Shown: piece after piece, positions 1 through 12,032 of the stretch
Numbering within the stretch: the first letter of the stretch is position 1
Layout: each line of letters begins with the position of its first letter
Assembly (NCBI GenBank): GCA_018401755.1
Contig: JAGYKJ010000006.1
Location: 186,001 to 250,000, forward strand
Length of the DNA: 64,000 nt
Source of the DNA: Litorivicinus sp.
Lineage (GTDB): Bacteria; Pseudomonadota; Gammaproteobacteria; Pseudomonadales; Litorivicinaceae
Direction: 5' to 3'
Notes under the pieces: model-generated
Database searches by the model: none
Told to the model about the DNA's origin: nothing
Seen by the model: the letters and a program-made list of their open reading frames with translations, nothing else
Program-made: the position numbers and the translations under genes

Positions 1-1119
<1,119 letters not shown>

Positions 1120-1986
1120 TTACAGTGCCGCAGCACCGCCCACAATCTCTGAAATCTCTTGGGTAATGGCTGCTTGCCGCGCTTTGTTGTAAACCAGTTG
1201 AAGCTCGTGAATCAGATCGCCAGCATTGTCCGTCGCCGCCTTCATGGCAACCATTCGAGCAGCCTGCTCACACGCAAGGTTCTCCACAACCGCTTGGTAC
1301 ACTAGCGACTCCAAATAGCGCTGCAACAAGGTATCAAGCACACTTTGCGCATCAGGCTCGTAAATGTAGTCCCAATGTTTACCGAGTTTAGGGATCGGAT
1401 TCACATCTTTCGGTAGCGGCAGTATTTGCTGCACCACTGGGCTTTGCGTCATGGTATTGACAAAGCGGTTGTACACGACATACAGCCGGTCAATTGACCC
1501 CTCTTCATATGCATCGAGCATCACTTTAACGCTGCCGATCAGGTCTGCAACCGTGGGTTGATCTCCAACATGACTCGCCACAGCGACGACGTTTCCGCCA
1601 AAGCTCTTAAAGAATCCAAGGGCCTTAGATCCAATAACAGCTAAATCAACCTCGACCTGATTTGCATGGTGCGCGCCCAATTCACGCACCACTTGTTTAA
1701 ACAAGTTCGCATTCAGTCCACCACATAGCCCACGGTCCGTCGACACAACAATGTAGCCGACGCGGCTAACATCGCGTTCTTCAAGAAACAAATGGTTATG
1801 CTCTGGGTTTGCGTAAGCAAGGTGACCAATTACTTCTAAAATTCGATCAGCATAAGGCCTGGTCGCACCCATCCGCTCTTGTGCTTTGCGCATTTTTGAG
1901 GCCGCCACCAGCTGCATTGCACTCGTAATTTTTTGTGTATTACGAATACTACCGATCTGGGTGCGAATCTCTTTACCGACTGCCAT
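1120..1986 (-). CDS. atpG: F1 ATP synthase gamma subunit
   Basis: Central rotor shaft of F1, coupling c-ring rotation to the catalytic beta sites. The 288 residues match the usual length (E. coli 287). The N-terminus [20 protein letters not shown] and the C-terminal helix ending in [15 protein letters not shown] are the conserved coiled-coil parts, and DRGLCGGLN is the family signature. It lies 24 bases after atpA and 27 before atpD in the atp operon. Nothing is odd in the reading frame. Confidence 0.97.
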   Translation of the reverse strand: MAVGKEIRTQIGSIRNTQKITSAMQLVAASKMRKAQERMGATRPYADRILEVIGHLAYANPEHNHLFLEERDVSRVGYIVVSTDRGLCGGLNANLFKQVVRELGAHHANQVEVDLAVIGSKALGFFKSFGGNVVAVASHVGDQPTVADLIGSVKVMLDAYEEGSIDRLYVVYNRFVNTMTQSPVVQQILPLPKDVNPIPKLGKHWDYIYEPDAQSVLDTLLQRYLESLVYQAVVENLACEQAARMVAMKAATDNAGDLIHELQLVYNKARQAAITQEISEIVGGAAAL

Positions 1987-2010
1987 AGGTTCTGCCCCTT
2001 CGCCTTAACC

Positions 2011-3554
2011 TCAGTAGGTATGAGATGACTTAAAAGTTGTCACCACTGCGTCCAACTTGGCTGCGACTCCATCGTTGTAATCACCAGAAGCATTAATTTC
2101 TGAGCGCAACGCATCATGTTCACTTCTGAAGTAGCTCAACAATGCCGTCTCGAACGCCACCACTTTGTTAACAGGTACATCATCCAGATGACCTTCGTTG
2201 GCGACATAGAGCACTAAGCCCATGTCAGCAACAGATTGAGGGCTATATTGTTTCTGCTTCATTAACTCGGTCACACGCTGACCGTGCTCCAGCTGCTTAC
2301 GCGTTGCATCATCAAGATCCGATGCAAACTGGGCGAATGCGGCAAGTTCTCGATACTGAGCGAGCGCCAAACGAATACCACCACCGAGCTTCTTCACGAT
2401 CTTGGTCTGAGCCGCGCCGCCCACTCGAGACACAGAAATACCGGCGTTCATCGCAGGCCGAATCCCCGAGTTAAATAGGTTTGTTTCAGGAAGATCTGTC
2501 CATCAGTAATCGAAATGACGTTCGTCGGTACGAACGCAGATACGTCGCCAGCCTGGGTCTCAATGATAGGCAATGCCGTCAGTGAACCAGTCTTTCCTTT
2601 AACTTCGCCGTTCGTAAATGCTTCCACGTAATCCGCGTTGACACGAGCAGCTCGCTCCAACAAACGAGAGTGGAGATAAAAAACGTCTCCGGGATACGCT
2701 TCTCGTCCTGGTGGCCGACGAAGCAATAGCGAAATCTGACGATAGGCAACTGCCTGCTTGGAAAGATCGTCATATACGATCAGCGCGTCTTCGCCCCGAT
2801 CCCGGAAATACTCGCCCATTGTACAACCCGAAAATGGTGCCAAAAATTGCATCGATGCGGGGTCTGCGGCACCGGCTGCAACGACGATCGTATGATCCAT
2901 CGCACCATGCTCTTCAAGCTTTCGAACAACAGATGCAATCGATGATTGCTTCTGACCGATCGCAACGTAGATACACTTAATACCGGTCCCTTTTTGATTG
3001 ATAATCGCATCGATCGCAACAGCGGTCTTTCCCGTTTGGCGGTCTCCGATAATCAACTCGCGTTGTCCACGTCCAACTGGAACCATGGCATCGATCGCTT
3101 TCAATCCCGTCTGAATGGGTTGATCAACCGATTTACGAGCAATTACGCCCGGCGCAACCTTTTCGATTGGCTGAGTACCATCAGCGACGATATCTCCCTT
3201 ACCATCAATAGGGTTTCCAAGGGGGTCAACGACACGACCTAATAGCCCAGGTCCAACTGGCACCTCAAGGATACGACCTGTGCAGCGCGCTGTTTGTCCT
3301 TCTGCTAAGCCTTTGTATTCGCCAAGCACGACGGAACCCACCGAATCGCGCTCAAGGTTCAAGGCCATGCCGAAGACGCCGCCTTCAAATTCGATCATCT
3401 CACCGTACATTACATCGGCAAGCCCATACACACGAACAATACCGTCAGAAACGGAAACGATCGTGCCCTCATTCTTCGCAGTGACGGCGAGATCAACATT
3501 GCCAATTCGCTGCTTGATCAGTTCGCTGATCTCGGAAGGATTCAATTGATCCAT
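2011..3554 (-). CDS. atpA: F1 ATP synthase alpha subunit, split by a one-base frameshift
   Basis: Non-catalytic nucleotide-binding subunit of F1. The gene is read in two pieces. The 5' piece (3554 down to about 2487) carries the P-loop GDRQTGKT near residue 170 and runs normally to ITDGQIFL, then diverges and stops near 2448. The conserved continuation [20 protein letters not shown] resumes in another frame and runs intact to 2011. Restoring one base near 2487 (plus strand ttcagg to ttccagg) gives about 514 residues, the normal length (E. coli 513). Both parts are well conserved, so this is a recent mutation or, more likely, a sequencing or assembly error in an essential operon. I annotate the whole span as one gene. 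Confidence 0.9.
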
Positions 3555-3584
3555 GGAAAGTTCCTTTCAAATTCTCTGTAAACT

Positions 3585-4124
3585 TTACGCCGACAGCGCT
3601 GCGGCCACTTTGGCCAATCTGCCTCGCACTGTGGCATCAATGACTGTATCGCTCGACCGAATCTCAAACCCGCCAATTAACGACGCGTCAACAGCTACGG
3701 CAACCCGAATCTCTTGACCCTGGTACCGCACCTTAAGCTTGTCCTTTAAGGACTCGAGTTCACTCGCTGACAATTCAAACGCTGAGTTGATGGTGATATC
3801 CATCACTCGAGCACCGCGCGCTACGAGCTGTTGATACTCTTTAAAAATCTCGCCAAGCGCCAGGAATCGCCGATAATATCCCAATACCTTGATAAACTCT
3901 GATGCTCCGCTGACGGAGACATCATCCAGCAGTTCGATAAGAACACTCGCTTTCACATCTACCGAATATGCTGGATTCTTCAACATGGTGAGCAACGTAG
4001 GGTCAGCGACAATCACCGACGCCTTTTCTAAGAAAGTCGCCCAAGCAGCGACGGCGTTGACCGACTCAGCATATTGATATGCAGCCTTTGCATAAGGGCG
4101 AGCAATCGTGGTGAGTTGTGCCAT
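3585..4124 (-). CDS. atpH: F1 ATP synthase delta subunit
   Basis: Peripheral-stalk subunit that ties the b dimer to the top of F1. The protein is about 179 residues (family about 177) with the typical start MAQLTTIARPYAKAAYQYA. A longer reading from TTG at 4130 is possible, but ATG 4124 has AGGGG at proper spacing, while the TTG is almost on top of that ribosome site. It lies between atpF (10-base gap) and atpA (30-base gap). Confidence 0.95.
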   Translation of the reverse strand: MAQLTTIARPYAKAAYQYAESVNAVAAWATFLEKASVIVADPTLLTMLKNPAYSVDVKASVLIELLDDVSVSGASEFIKVLGYYRRFLALGEIFKEYQQLVARGARVMDITINSAFELSASELESLKDKLKVRYQGQEIRVAVAVDASLIGGFEIRSSDTVIDATVRGRLAKVAAALSA

Positions 4125-4134
4125 GATCAATCCC

Positions 4135-4605
4135 CTAGAGTTGCTCAGCGAGTTCAGTCAACAACTTGCTATGCGCTTTTTGATCAACACTTGCGCCCAA
4201 AACACGCTCCGCCCCAATAAGGGAAAGCGAAACCACTTCTGCTCGGAGTGATTCCCGAACCTGAGCGGCTTCTTGAGCAATCTGCGCGCTGCTGGATGCC
4301 ATAATCTTCTCAGCTTCTGCGCGCGCTTTTTCTTGTGCTTCCTCAACGATCTGATTAGCACGACGATTCGCCTGCTCAACCAGCCCTGTAATTTGCGCTC
4401 GAGCCTCTTTCATCTCTTGCTCAACTTGAGCACGAGCATCTTCGAGTGCACGCGATGCGCGATCGGCGGCATCCAATCCTTCTGCAATCTTTTTTTGCCG
4501 CTCTGCCATGGCAGCCGTAATTGGTGGCCACACAAACTTCATGCAAAACCAAACAAATAACAGAAATGCTATGAGCTGGCCAACGAGTGTCAGATTTAGG
4601 TTCAC
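4135..4605 (-). CDS. atpF: Fo ATP synthase subunit b
   Basis: Membrane-anchored peripheral stalk. The 156 residues match the E. coli protein in length. A single N-terminal transmembrane segment (about residues 5-25, [20 protein letters not shown]) is followed by the conserved VWPPI and a long charged, alanine-rich helix that forms the parallel dimer. Placed between atpE and atpH as expected. Confidence 0.96.
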   Translation of the reverse strand: MNLNLTLVGQLIAFLLFVWFCMKFVWPPITAAMAERQKKIAEGLDAADRASRALEDARAQVEQEMKEARAQITGLVEQANRRANQIVEEAQEKARAEAEKIMASSSAQIAQEAAQVRESLRAEVVSLSLIGAERVLGASVDQKAHSKLLTELAEQL

Positions 4606-4660
4606 AGTGGTACCTCTTTCACGGTGTCTTAAACGTTGAGACGTTCTGCATCCGACACAA

Positions 4661-4933
<273 letters not shown>

Positions 4934-4952
4934 TTAAGTTAATCGTAAATCT

Positions 4953-6208
<1,256 letters not shown>

Positions 6209-6242
6209 TGCCTATGCGCGTATCTACGCACAAGGTTGGGGT

Positions 6243-7139
6243 TTATGCTTTGTTCTTTAGCTTTGCAATGATGCCATCAAGAATTTCTAATGAGTCGTAC
6301 GCAATCACGATTTGGCCCTTCCCACTCGATTTTGGCTTAATTTTAACCAAGGCACCTAAACGATCAGATAGCTTCGTCTCTAGTCTTTGCACATCTGGAT
6401 CGACCGATGATTCGCGCGTCGGTGTTGGTCCAGCCAACAAGCGTTTCACTAACGCTTCGGTTTGGCGAACAGAAAGGCCTTTATCAATGATTTCCTGCGA
6501 CGCCTTGATTTGTTGCATCTCGGGCAGTGGCAAGAGAGCTCTCGCGTGGCCCATATCCAGCTCACCATTATCTAGCGCAAGTTGCACAGCATCCGAAAGA
6601 TTCAGAAGCCGCAGCAAGTTTGCAATAGTCGAGCGCGACATGCTGGTCATTTGCGCTAAACGCGCCTGGTCCATGCCAAACTCGTCTCGCATGCGTCCAA
6701 GCGCACGGGCTTGCTCAATCGCACTCAAATCTTGGCGTTGCACGTTCTCAACAAGCGCCAAACCAGCCGCTGTGCGATCGTCCAATTCACGTATGATCAC
6801 AGGCACTGTTTGAACATTGGCATTCATCGCTGCACGCCACCGCCGTTCGCCAGCAATCAACTCAAAACCCGTTGTGGAGGGCCTGACAAGCAAGGGCTGC
6901 ATTAACCCATGTTCGCGAATCGAGTTAGTCAACTCGTCGAGTTCTGTGTCAGAGAAGACCATGCGCGGTTGATAGGGACTCGGTGTAATCGTCTCAGTCG
7001 GAATTTCTCGAAAGCCACTTGTACTGGTCTCAATGACCTTAGCCTGCGAATTGTCTTGCGCCTTAAATACGGCATCCACCGTCGATTTATCTAACCCCAG
7101 TAGCGGATTAAAACCTAAACCCCTTTTTTTCTGGATCAT
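6243..7139 (-). CDS. parB: Chromosome partitioning protein ParB (Spo0J)
   Basis: CTP-dependent DNA clamp that loads at parS sites and spreads, organising and segregating the origin region. The 298 residues include the N-terminal nuclease-like CTPase boxes (ITPSPYQPRMVF, then GERRWRAAMNA near residue 100), the helix-turn-helix around MTSMSRSTIANLLRLLNL, and a C-terminal dimerisation region. The start overlaps the parA stop by four bases (ATGA). Five parS-like sites between 9 and 29 kb in this window are its expected targets. Confidence 0.97.
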   Translation of the reverse strand: MIQKKRGLGFNPLLGLDKSTVDAVFKAQDNSQAKVIETSTSGFREIPTETITPSPYQPRMVFSDTELDELTNSIREHGLMQPLLVRPSTTGFELIAGERRWRAAMNANVQTVPVIIRELDDRTAAGLALVENVQRQDLSAIEQARALGRMRDEFGMDQARLAQMTSMSRSTIANLLRLLNLSDAVQLALDNGELDMGHARALLPLPEMQQIKASQEIIDKGLSVRQTEALVKRLLAGPTPTRESSVDPDVQRLETKLSDRLGALVKIKPKSSGKGQIVIAYDSLEILDGIIAKLKNKA

Positions 7140-7915
7140 GCAGCTTCCTTTGTCTTCAGTCTTTGGCGCAATTCAGCGGCCAATGCCAAATACGACAACG
7201 CACCCTTCGATAGCCGATCATATCGTAGTACTGGTAAGCCAAAGCTTGGCGCCTCCGCGAGACGAACATTCCTTGGTATCACCGTTCGAAATACCTTATC
7301 ACCAAAAAATTGTTCAAGTTGCTGGCTCACCTGACGCGTCAAACTAGTACGTGGGTCATACATCGTTCGTAACACACCATCAATAACAAGATTCGGGTTA
7401 TGAGTCCCCCGAACCTGTTCAATGGTATGCATCAAGGCCGCGACACCTTCAAGCGCATAGAATTCGCATTGCATTGGAATAATGACTGAGTTCGCCGCCA
7501 CCAAACCGTTAATTGTCAACATACTCAATGCTGGCGGGCAATCGATTAGCACAAAATCATACTCTTCAAGATGGTGTGCGATCACCTCCTGCAAACGAAA
7601 TGGTGCTCTAGATTGACCAACTAACCCCACCTCCGCCTCGGTCAATTGAATATCCGAAGGCAAAAGGTCATATCCAGCCTCCGTATTTAGAATGCGTACT
7701 TCAGCAAACTTGAGCTCTCCCAATAGCAACCCTCGGACATCTGCTTGGATTTGATGTTTATCAACCCCGCTTCCGCTCGTCGAATTACCCTGTGGGTCAA
7801 AATCAATTACCAAAACACGATGCCCTGTCTCAGCAAGTGTTGCTCCCAAGTTGACGCATGTGGTTGTTTTGCCCACACCGCCTTTTTGGTTGGTAATTGC
7901 AATGATTCGTGTCAT
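7136..7915 (-). CDS. parA: Chromosome partitioning ATPase ParA (Soj)
   Basis: DNA-binding ATPase that works with ParB to move origins apart. The 259 residues start MTRIIAITNQKGGVGKTT, a deviant Walker A with the signature lysine, followed by DFDPQGN (Walker A') and LIDCPPALSMLTINGL. The length is that of chromosomal Soj-type ParA, with no N-terminal HTH as in plasmid ParA. It overlaps rsmG by four bases and parB by four, so translation is probably coupled. Confidence 0.97.
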   Translation of the reverse strand: MTRIIAITNQKGGVGKTTTCVNLGATLAETGHRVLVIDFDPQGNSTSGSGVDKHQIQADVRGLLLGELKFAEVRILNTEAGYDLLPSDIQLTEAEVGLVGQSRAPFRLQEVIAHHLEEYDFVLIDCPPALSMLTINGLVAANSVIIPMQCEFYALEGVAALMHTIEQVRGTHNPNLVIDGVLRTMYDPRTSLTRQVSQQLEQFFGDKVFRTVIPRNVRLAEAPSFGLPVLRYDRLSKGALSYLALAAELRQRLKTKEAA

Positions 7916-8541
7916 TGGCTATATCCCATCACTTTTGCGACAACCCTCACCTCTGGCACAACATGTCGCAAGGGTTGTATCTCGATTGATGCATTGGGAA
8001 ATTGTCGCTGTGCATCCTGTATCTCTACCTCTACTTTCTGGCTCTTCATCGCAAACAGGACACCCGAGGGATCTAACAGCTGCGACGTCAGTCCCATGAT
8101 ATCACCGAGTTTCGAAAACGCCCGTGCTGTCATCTGGGAGTACCGACGATCTCGCAACTCTTCAACCCTTGCGGCCACGATACGAACGTTTTTTAGCTTG
8201 AGCTGACCCACGAGATGCGTCGCAAAAGCCAACTTTTTTGCGTTTGAATCGCAAAGTACCGTTTCAAGTGTTGGACACATCACAGCCAGAGGTAGACCCG
8301 GAAAACCTGGTCCCGTCCCAACATCAAGCAGCTCAGACGTCTGATTCAGATCAGACTGTAACAACGTCAAGGAATCAATAATTTGATAGTCAATAACTGC
8401 CTGCTCATCCAGATAAGCACTTAAATTAATTTTACGATTCCATTTTAAGTGTTCTTCAACAATTTTTTCTAATTTAATAATCTGTTCGGCTGTACTATGA
8501 ACCTCTATCTGCGCAAGTCGCTGTTCGATATCAAACACCAT
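7912..8541 (-). CDS. rsmG: 16S rRNA (guanine527-N7)-methyltransferase
   Basis: Methylates G527 of 16S rRNA with S-adenosylmethionine; loss often gives low-level streptomycin resistance. The 209 residues contain the SAM-binding motif LDVGTGPGFPGLPLAV and a later MTARAFSKL. It overlaps the mnmG stop by one base and the parA start by four, the classic gidA-gidB-parA-parB order. The first 30 codons are noticeably AT-rich compared with the rest of the window. Confidence 0.96.
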   Translation of the reverse strand: MVFDIEQRLAQIEVHSTAEQIIKLEKIVEEHLKWNRKINLSAYLDEQAVIDYQIIDSLTLLQSDLNQTSELLDVGTGPGFPGLPLAVMCPTLETVLCDSNAKKLAFATHLVGQLKLKNVRIVAARVEELRDRRYSQMTARAFSKLGDIMGLTSQLLDPSGVLFAMKSQKVEVEIQDAQRQFPNASIEIQPLRHVVPEVRVVAKVMGYSQ

Positions 8542-10436
8542 TAAACCGCTAAAGACGTCTTATCGACTAACTGTTGTCTCTTGAGGTGAACGAGTAACAG
8601 GCTAAGTGCGGCTGGTGTCACACCTGAAATTCGACTTGCTTGTGCTAATGTTTCAGGCTTCGTTTTTATCAGCTTTTGGCGGACCTCGTTTGAGAGGCCT
8701 TGAATTTTTTCATAATTTAAACCCTCTGGAATTTTAATATTTTCGTTCTTTTTTAATTTTGATATTTCTTGATTTTGTCGGGCAATATAGCCCGAATATT
8801 TAACCTCGATCTCGATTTGGTTAGATATTTTAGAATCGAGTTCGTTCAACTCCGGAAATACCTTACAAATATCCTGAAATTTTAATTCGGGTCTTTTTAA
8901 TAACTCATAGGCCGAAGCTTCCCGTGATAACGGCGATGTAAGTTGATCAGCTAATCGCATGATCGCATCAGCCTGCGGTTGTACCCATAGACTAGATAAG
9001 CGCTGTGTTTCACGTGAAATTGTTTCACGTTTTTCAGCAAAATGACGCCATCGTTGCTCAGAAACGAAGCCCAAGCGATATGCTTGTTCAGTCAGTCTCT
9101 GATCCGCATTATCTTCACGCAGAATGAGACGATATTCAGCTCTCGACGTGAACATACGATAGGGCTCTTGGGTCCCAAGGGTTATTAAATCATCAATCAT
9201 GACACCCAAGTATCCTTCGTCACGCCCAACAGTCCAAGACTCTCGATCAAGCGCTCTCAGTCCTGCATTAGCCCCAGCTAATAGGCCTTGCGCTCCAGCC
9301 TCTTCGTAGCCAGTCGTTCCATTAATTTGTCCGGCCAAATAAAGATTAGAAACGTTTTTGGTTTCTAATGTGTTTTTTAACCCGCGAGGATCAAAATAAT
9401 CATATTCAATGGCATAACCTGGTCGGGTAATGATGGCTTTCTCGCAACCTTCTAATGATTGAATAATCGCTAATTGCACTTCATATGGTAATGACGTTGA
9501 AACCCCGTTAGGATAAAACTCATTCGAGGTGAGTCCTTCTGGTTCTAAAAATACTTGATGAGTTGGTTTATCAGAGAAACGTACAATCTTATCTTCGATT
9601 GAAGGGCAGTATCGAGGACCAACTCCTTCAATAGCACCTGAGTACATTGGACTTAAATGTAAATTTTCTAAGATAATATCAGCTGTTTGTTGAGTAGTAC
9701 GTGACAAGTAACATGGGATTTGATCAGGGTGCTCATTTCCGTTACTCAAGGATGATAAATATGGTGTTGGGAAATCACCATATTGAATATTCAAGTTATC
9801 AAGGTTAATGGAGCGTTTATCGATCCTCGGAGGTGTTCCAGTTTTCAATCGACCTATTTCAAAGTCGTATTGTTTCAATGCTCGAGATAATAAATCAGCG
9901 GGTGGGTCCCCTGCTCGACCACCGGGTTGCTGGTTAAGACCAATATGTATTTGTCCTGCTAAAAATGTTCCAGCTGTTAAGACAACGCAACGGCTACGAA
10001 GTTCAAGACCCATCGCCAGACGAACTCCGGTGCATTGATTATTCTGGATCACTAGATCAGTTACCGGTTGCTGGAAGACCGTCAGATGCGGCGTGTTTTC
10101 AATCACCGAGCGCATATGGGTTCGATATAACATGCGATCCGCTTGAGCTCGGGTTGCTCGTACAGCAGGCCCTTTGCTTTGATTTAAGATCCTAAATTGA
10201 ATGCCAGAATGGTCAGTAATCCGAGCCATCAATCCATCACAAGCATCAATTTCTCGTACCAAATGACTTTTTCCGATACCCCCGATTGCTGGGTTACATG
10301 ACATTTGGCCGATTGTTTCGATCGAGTGAGTCAGCAATAGCGTGTTGCATCCAAGACGTGCTGCGGCATGAGCAGCCTCACAACCCGCATGTCCAGCTCC
10401 GATAACGATGACGTCAAATGTTTGTTTGTAATCCAT
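8541..10436 (-). CDS. mnmG: tRNA uridine-5-carboxymethylaminomethyl modification enzyme MnmG
   Basis: FAD enzyme that acts with MnmE to put the cmnm5 group on U34 of several tRNAs. The 631 residues begin with the FAD motif [19 protein letters not shown] and contain [20 protein letters not shown], a family signature. The C-terminal third (8680-8900) is much richer in A+T and lysine/asparagine codons than neighbouring genes. A parS-like site lies inside the gene at 9006-9021. It is the first gene of the mnmG-rsmG-parAB-atp run, after a 240-base gap holding DnaA boxes. Confidence 0.97.
   Translation of the reverse strand: MDYKQTFDVIVIGAGHAGCEAAHAAARLGCNTLLLTHSIETIGQMSCNPAIGGIGKSHLVREIDACDGLMARITDHSGIQFRILNQSKGPAVRATRAQADRMLYRTHMRSVIENTPHLTVFQQPVTDLVIQNNQCTGVRLAMGLELRSRCVVLTAGTFLAGQIHIGLNQQPGGRAGDPPADLLSRALKQYDFEIGRLKTGTPPRIDKRSINLDNLNIQYGDFPTPYLSSLSNGNEHPDQIPCYLSRTTQQTADIILENLHLSPMYSGAIEGVGPRYCPSIEDKIVRFSDKPTHQVFLEPEGLTSNEFYPNGVSTSLPYEVQLAIIQSLEGCEKAIITRPGYAIEYDYFDPRGLKNTLETKNVSNLYLAGQINGTTGYEEAGAQGLLAGANAGLRALDRESWTVGRDEGYLGVMIDDLITLGTQEPYRMFTSRAEYRLILREDNADQRLTEQAYRLGFVSEQRWRHFAEKRETISRETQRLSSLWVQPQADAIMRLADQLTSPLSREASAYELLKRPELKFQDICKVFPELNELDSKISNQIEIEVKYSGYIARQNQEISKLKKNENIKIPEGLNYEKIQGLSNEVRQKLIKTKPETLAQASRISGVTPAALSLLLVHLKRQQLVDKTSLAV
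9006..9021 (+). other. parS-like site inside mnmG
   Basis: TGTTTCACGTGAAATT matches 14 of 16 bases of the canonical palindrome TGTTTCACGTGAAACA; the left half is perfect. A further half-site TGTTTCACGT begins at 9021. Probably a weaker ParB site. Confidence 0.55.
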
Positions 10437-10617
10437 ATATGACTATGTACTTTTTAAAGAGAAGGTTATTGAGGTTGTAGATGTTAAGCGCTGCGGTCTC
10501 CGGGGAAAAGACATTTTTTGTATTCTTTTTCAATACGTTAAGTTTGATGATTTGTTGTGTGCCTGATGTCTTACAGGCTCTTAATAAGCAGGTGATAGGT
10601 GTGTATGAAACAAGTGG

Positions 10618-10626
10618 TTATCCACA
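10618..10626 (+). promoter_or_regulatory. DnaA box, perfect match
   Basis: TTATCCACA matches the strict DnaA box. It lies in the gap upstream of mnmG, seven bases before a second near-match. Confidence 0.7.
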
Positions 10627-10633
10627 GCCACAG

Positions 10634-10642
10634 TTATCCACT
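10634..10642 (+). promoter_or_regulatory. DnaA box, one mismatch
   Basis: TTATCCACT, in the same orientation as the perfect box at 10618, with start points 16 bases apart. Confidence 0.55.
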
Positions 10643-10676
10643 GACAAGGGAGGGGAGCTTAGGGCATGTTATACAG

Positions 10677-12032
10677 CTATTTTCCAATGCAAAAAGTGGA
10701 AAAAATCTCACCCAATAAATCGTCTGAATGAAATTGACCTGTCATTTCTTGGAGGGCTATGTGGCTCCATCGAAGCTCGTCTGCGATTAACTCTAGATGG
10801 TCGAGGTCACAGGGCAAAGAGTGTGCTGCGTCAAGACTCGTAATGACATTGGACAATCGATATACGTGTCGTTCTCTCGCAATGAAAGGAGTCGTGTGTT
10901 CACTCTGAAAGCCCATTGTCGTTTTAAGTGTGGCAATAAGGTCATCGATGCCCACAGATGTGTGTGCAGAGATTTGGCAAAGAGGATAACTGGTCACATT
11001 GGTTGCTGGTTCAGGCTGAATATCGTGTTTATTTTGAACCAAAATGATAGGAATCTCAGGGGTCCAATTTTCAGGGAGAATGTGATCAAGCCAGACGGGG
11101 TCGATGTGTGGGACTGTATGGTCAAAAAGACACATGATTATGTCAGCTTGACATGCGGCCTGGTGAGCTCGGCGTATTCCTTCTGATTCAATCAGATCGT
11201 CAGTTATCCGGATTCCCGCAGTATCTACAAACTGTAAACGAAGGTCATCAATCTGCAAATGATGCTGGATGGCGTCTCGAGTAGTCCCTGGAATATTTGT
11301 CACAATGGCCAACGGTTGCTGAGCCAAACAATTCAGTAACGAGCTTTTGCCTGCGTTAGGTGGACCTAGTAGGACGACTTTGAGTCCGGTATTGAGGATC
11401 ACCCCTTGACGTGCTGACGCTAGGAGCATGTTTGCATCGTCTAGGGTGGTTTTGATCTGCTTGGACAGGCCATCCAGCGTCGCTGGCTGAATATCCTCGT
11501 CGGGAAAATCCAAGTGAGCTTCTACTTGAACACGCAATGCGACAATTTGTGTGGATAACGTTGTAACACTATCGGAGAAAACTCCTTTCAATGACTGATT
11601 TGCGGCTCGGACCGCCTGAAGACTGGTTGCATGAATAAGATCGCTTATGGCTTCGGCTTGGATTAGATCCAGCTTCCCATTTAAAAACGCCCGCTCGCTG
11701 AATTGACCAGGGTTCGCGGGAACCGCTCCGAGCTTTAAAAATTCATGTATGACCGCTTGTGTAACAACAGAGCCACCATGGCCCTGAAACTCAACGACAT
11801 GCTCCCCAGTGAAGCTGTGAGGTCCCGGAAATGCGATAAAGAGTCCAGTATCGATCGGTTGATCCAATTCATCGAATACTGTACCCAGTGTTGCCGTGCG
11901 AGGTGAAAGGGTGCGCTTACAGCTCCGCTGAGCGATGTCGAGTGCGTTTGGACCGGATAATCGGATGACGCTGATCGCTCCGATACCAGGAGCTGATGCG
12001 AGCGCCACAATTGTGTCTTCGGTGGCGGTCAT
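10677..12032 (-). CDS. mnmE: tRNA modification GTPase MnmE
   Basis: Potassium-dependent GTPase, partner of MnmG in wobble-uridine modification. The 451 residues hold the N-terminal formyl-THF-binding domain (DTIVALASAPGIGAISVIRL), the inserted G domain with P-loop GPPNAGKSS, the switch motif NIPGTTRD and NKHD, and the invariant C-terminal tail ending CIGK, which carries the catalytic-type cysteine. The start overlaps the yidC stop (ATGA). It is the last gene of the rpmH-rnpA-yidD-yidC-mnmE run and separated from its partner mnmG by 240 bases. Confidence 0.97.
   Translation of the reverse strand: MTATEDTIVALASAPGIGAISVIRLSGPNALDIAQRSCKRTLSPRTATLGTVFDELDQPIDTGLFIAFPGPHSFTGEHVVEFQGHGGSVVTQAVIHEFLKLGAVPANPGQFSERAFLNGKLDLIQAEAISDLIHATSLQAVRAANQSLKGVFSDSVTTLSTQIVALRVQVEAHLDFPDEDIQPATLDGLSKQIKTTLDDANMLLASARQGVILNTGLKVVLLGPPNAGKSSLLNCLAQQPLAIVTNIPGTTRDAIQHHLQIDDLRLQFVDTAGIRITDDLIESEGIRRAHQAACQADIIMCLFDHTVPHIDPVWLDHILPENWTPEIPIILVQNKHDIQPEPATNVTSYPLCQISAHTSVGIDDLIATLKTTMGFQSEHTTPFIARERHVYRLSNVITSLDAAHSLPCDLDHLELIADELRWSHIALQEMTGQFHSDDLLGEIFSTFCIGK

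Larger units (their letters stand above)
10437..10676. other. mnmG-mnmE gap with two DnaA boxes; possible secondary origin
   Basis: 240 non-coding bases just upstream of mnmG, the same relative position as oriC in E. coli. Two DnaA boxes lie in direct repeat: TTATCCACA at 10618-10626 (perfect) and TTATCCACT at 10634-10642. A T-rich stretch at about 10509-10535 could be an unwinding element. No hairpin terminator for mnmE is obvious. The region must also hold the mnmG promoter, which I could not place. Origin function is inference; DnaA control of mnmG is an alternative. Confidence 0.45.

Noticed and set aside
2448-2500. Programmed ribosomal frameshift in atpA
   Set aside because: No slippery heptamer of the X-XXY-YYZ type and no downstream structure seen; programmed shifting in atpA is not known to me. 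Error or mutation is simpler.
9021-9036. Second parS copy next to the mnmG site
   Set aside because: Only the left half TGTTTCACGT is kept; the right half does not match, so it is noted only as a half-site.
10797-11186. 129-codon plus-strand frame inside mnmE
   Set aside because: Shadow of the MnmE G-domain coding region; no independent support.
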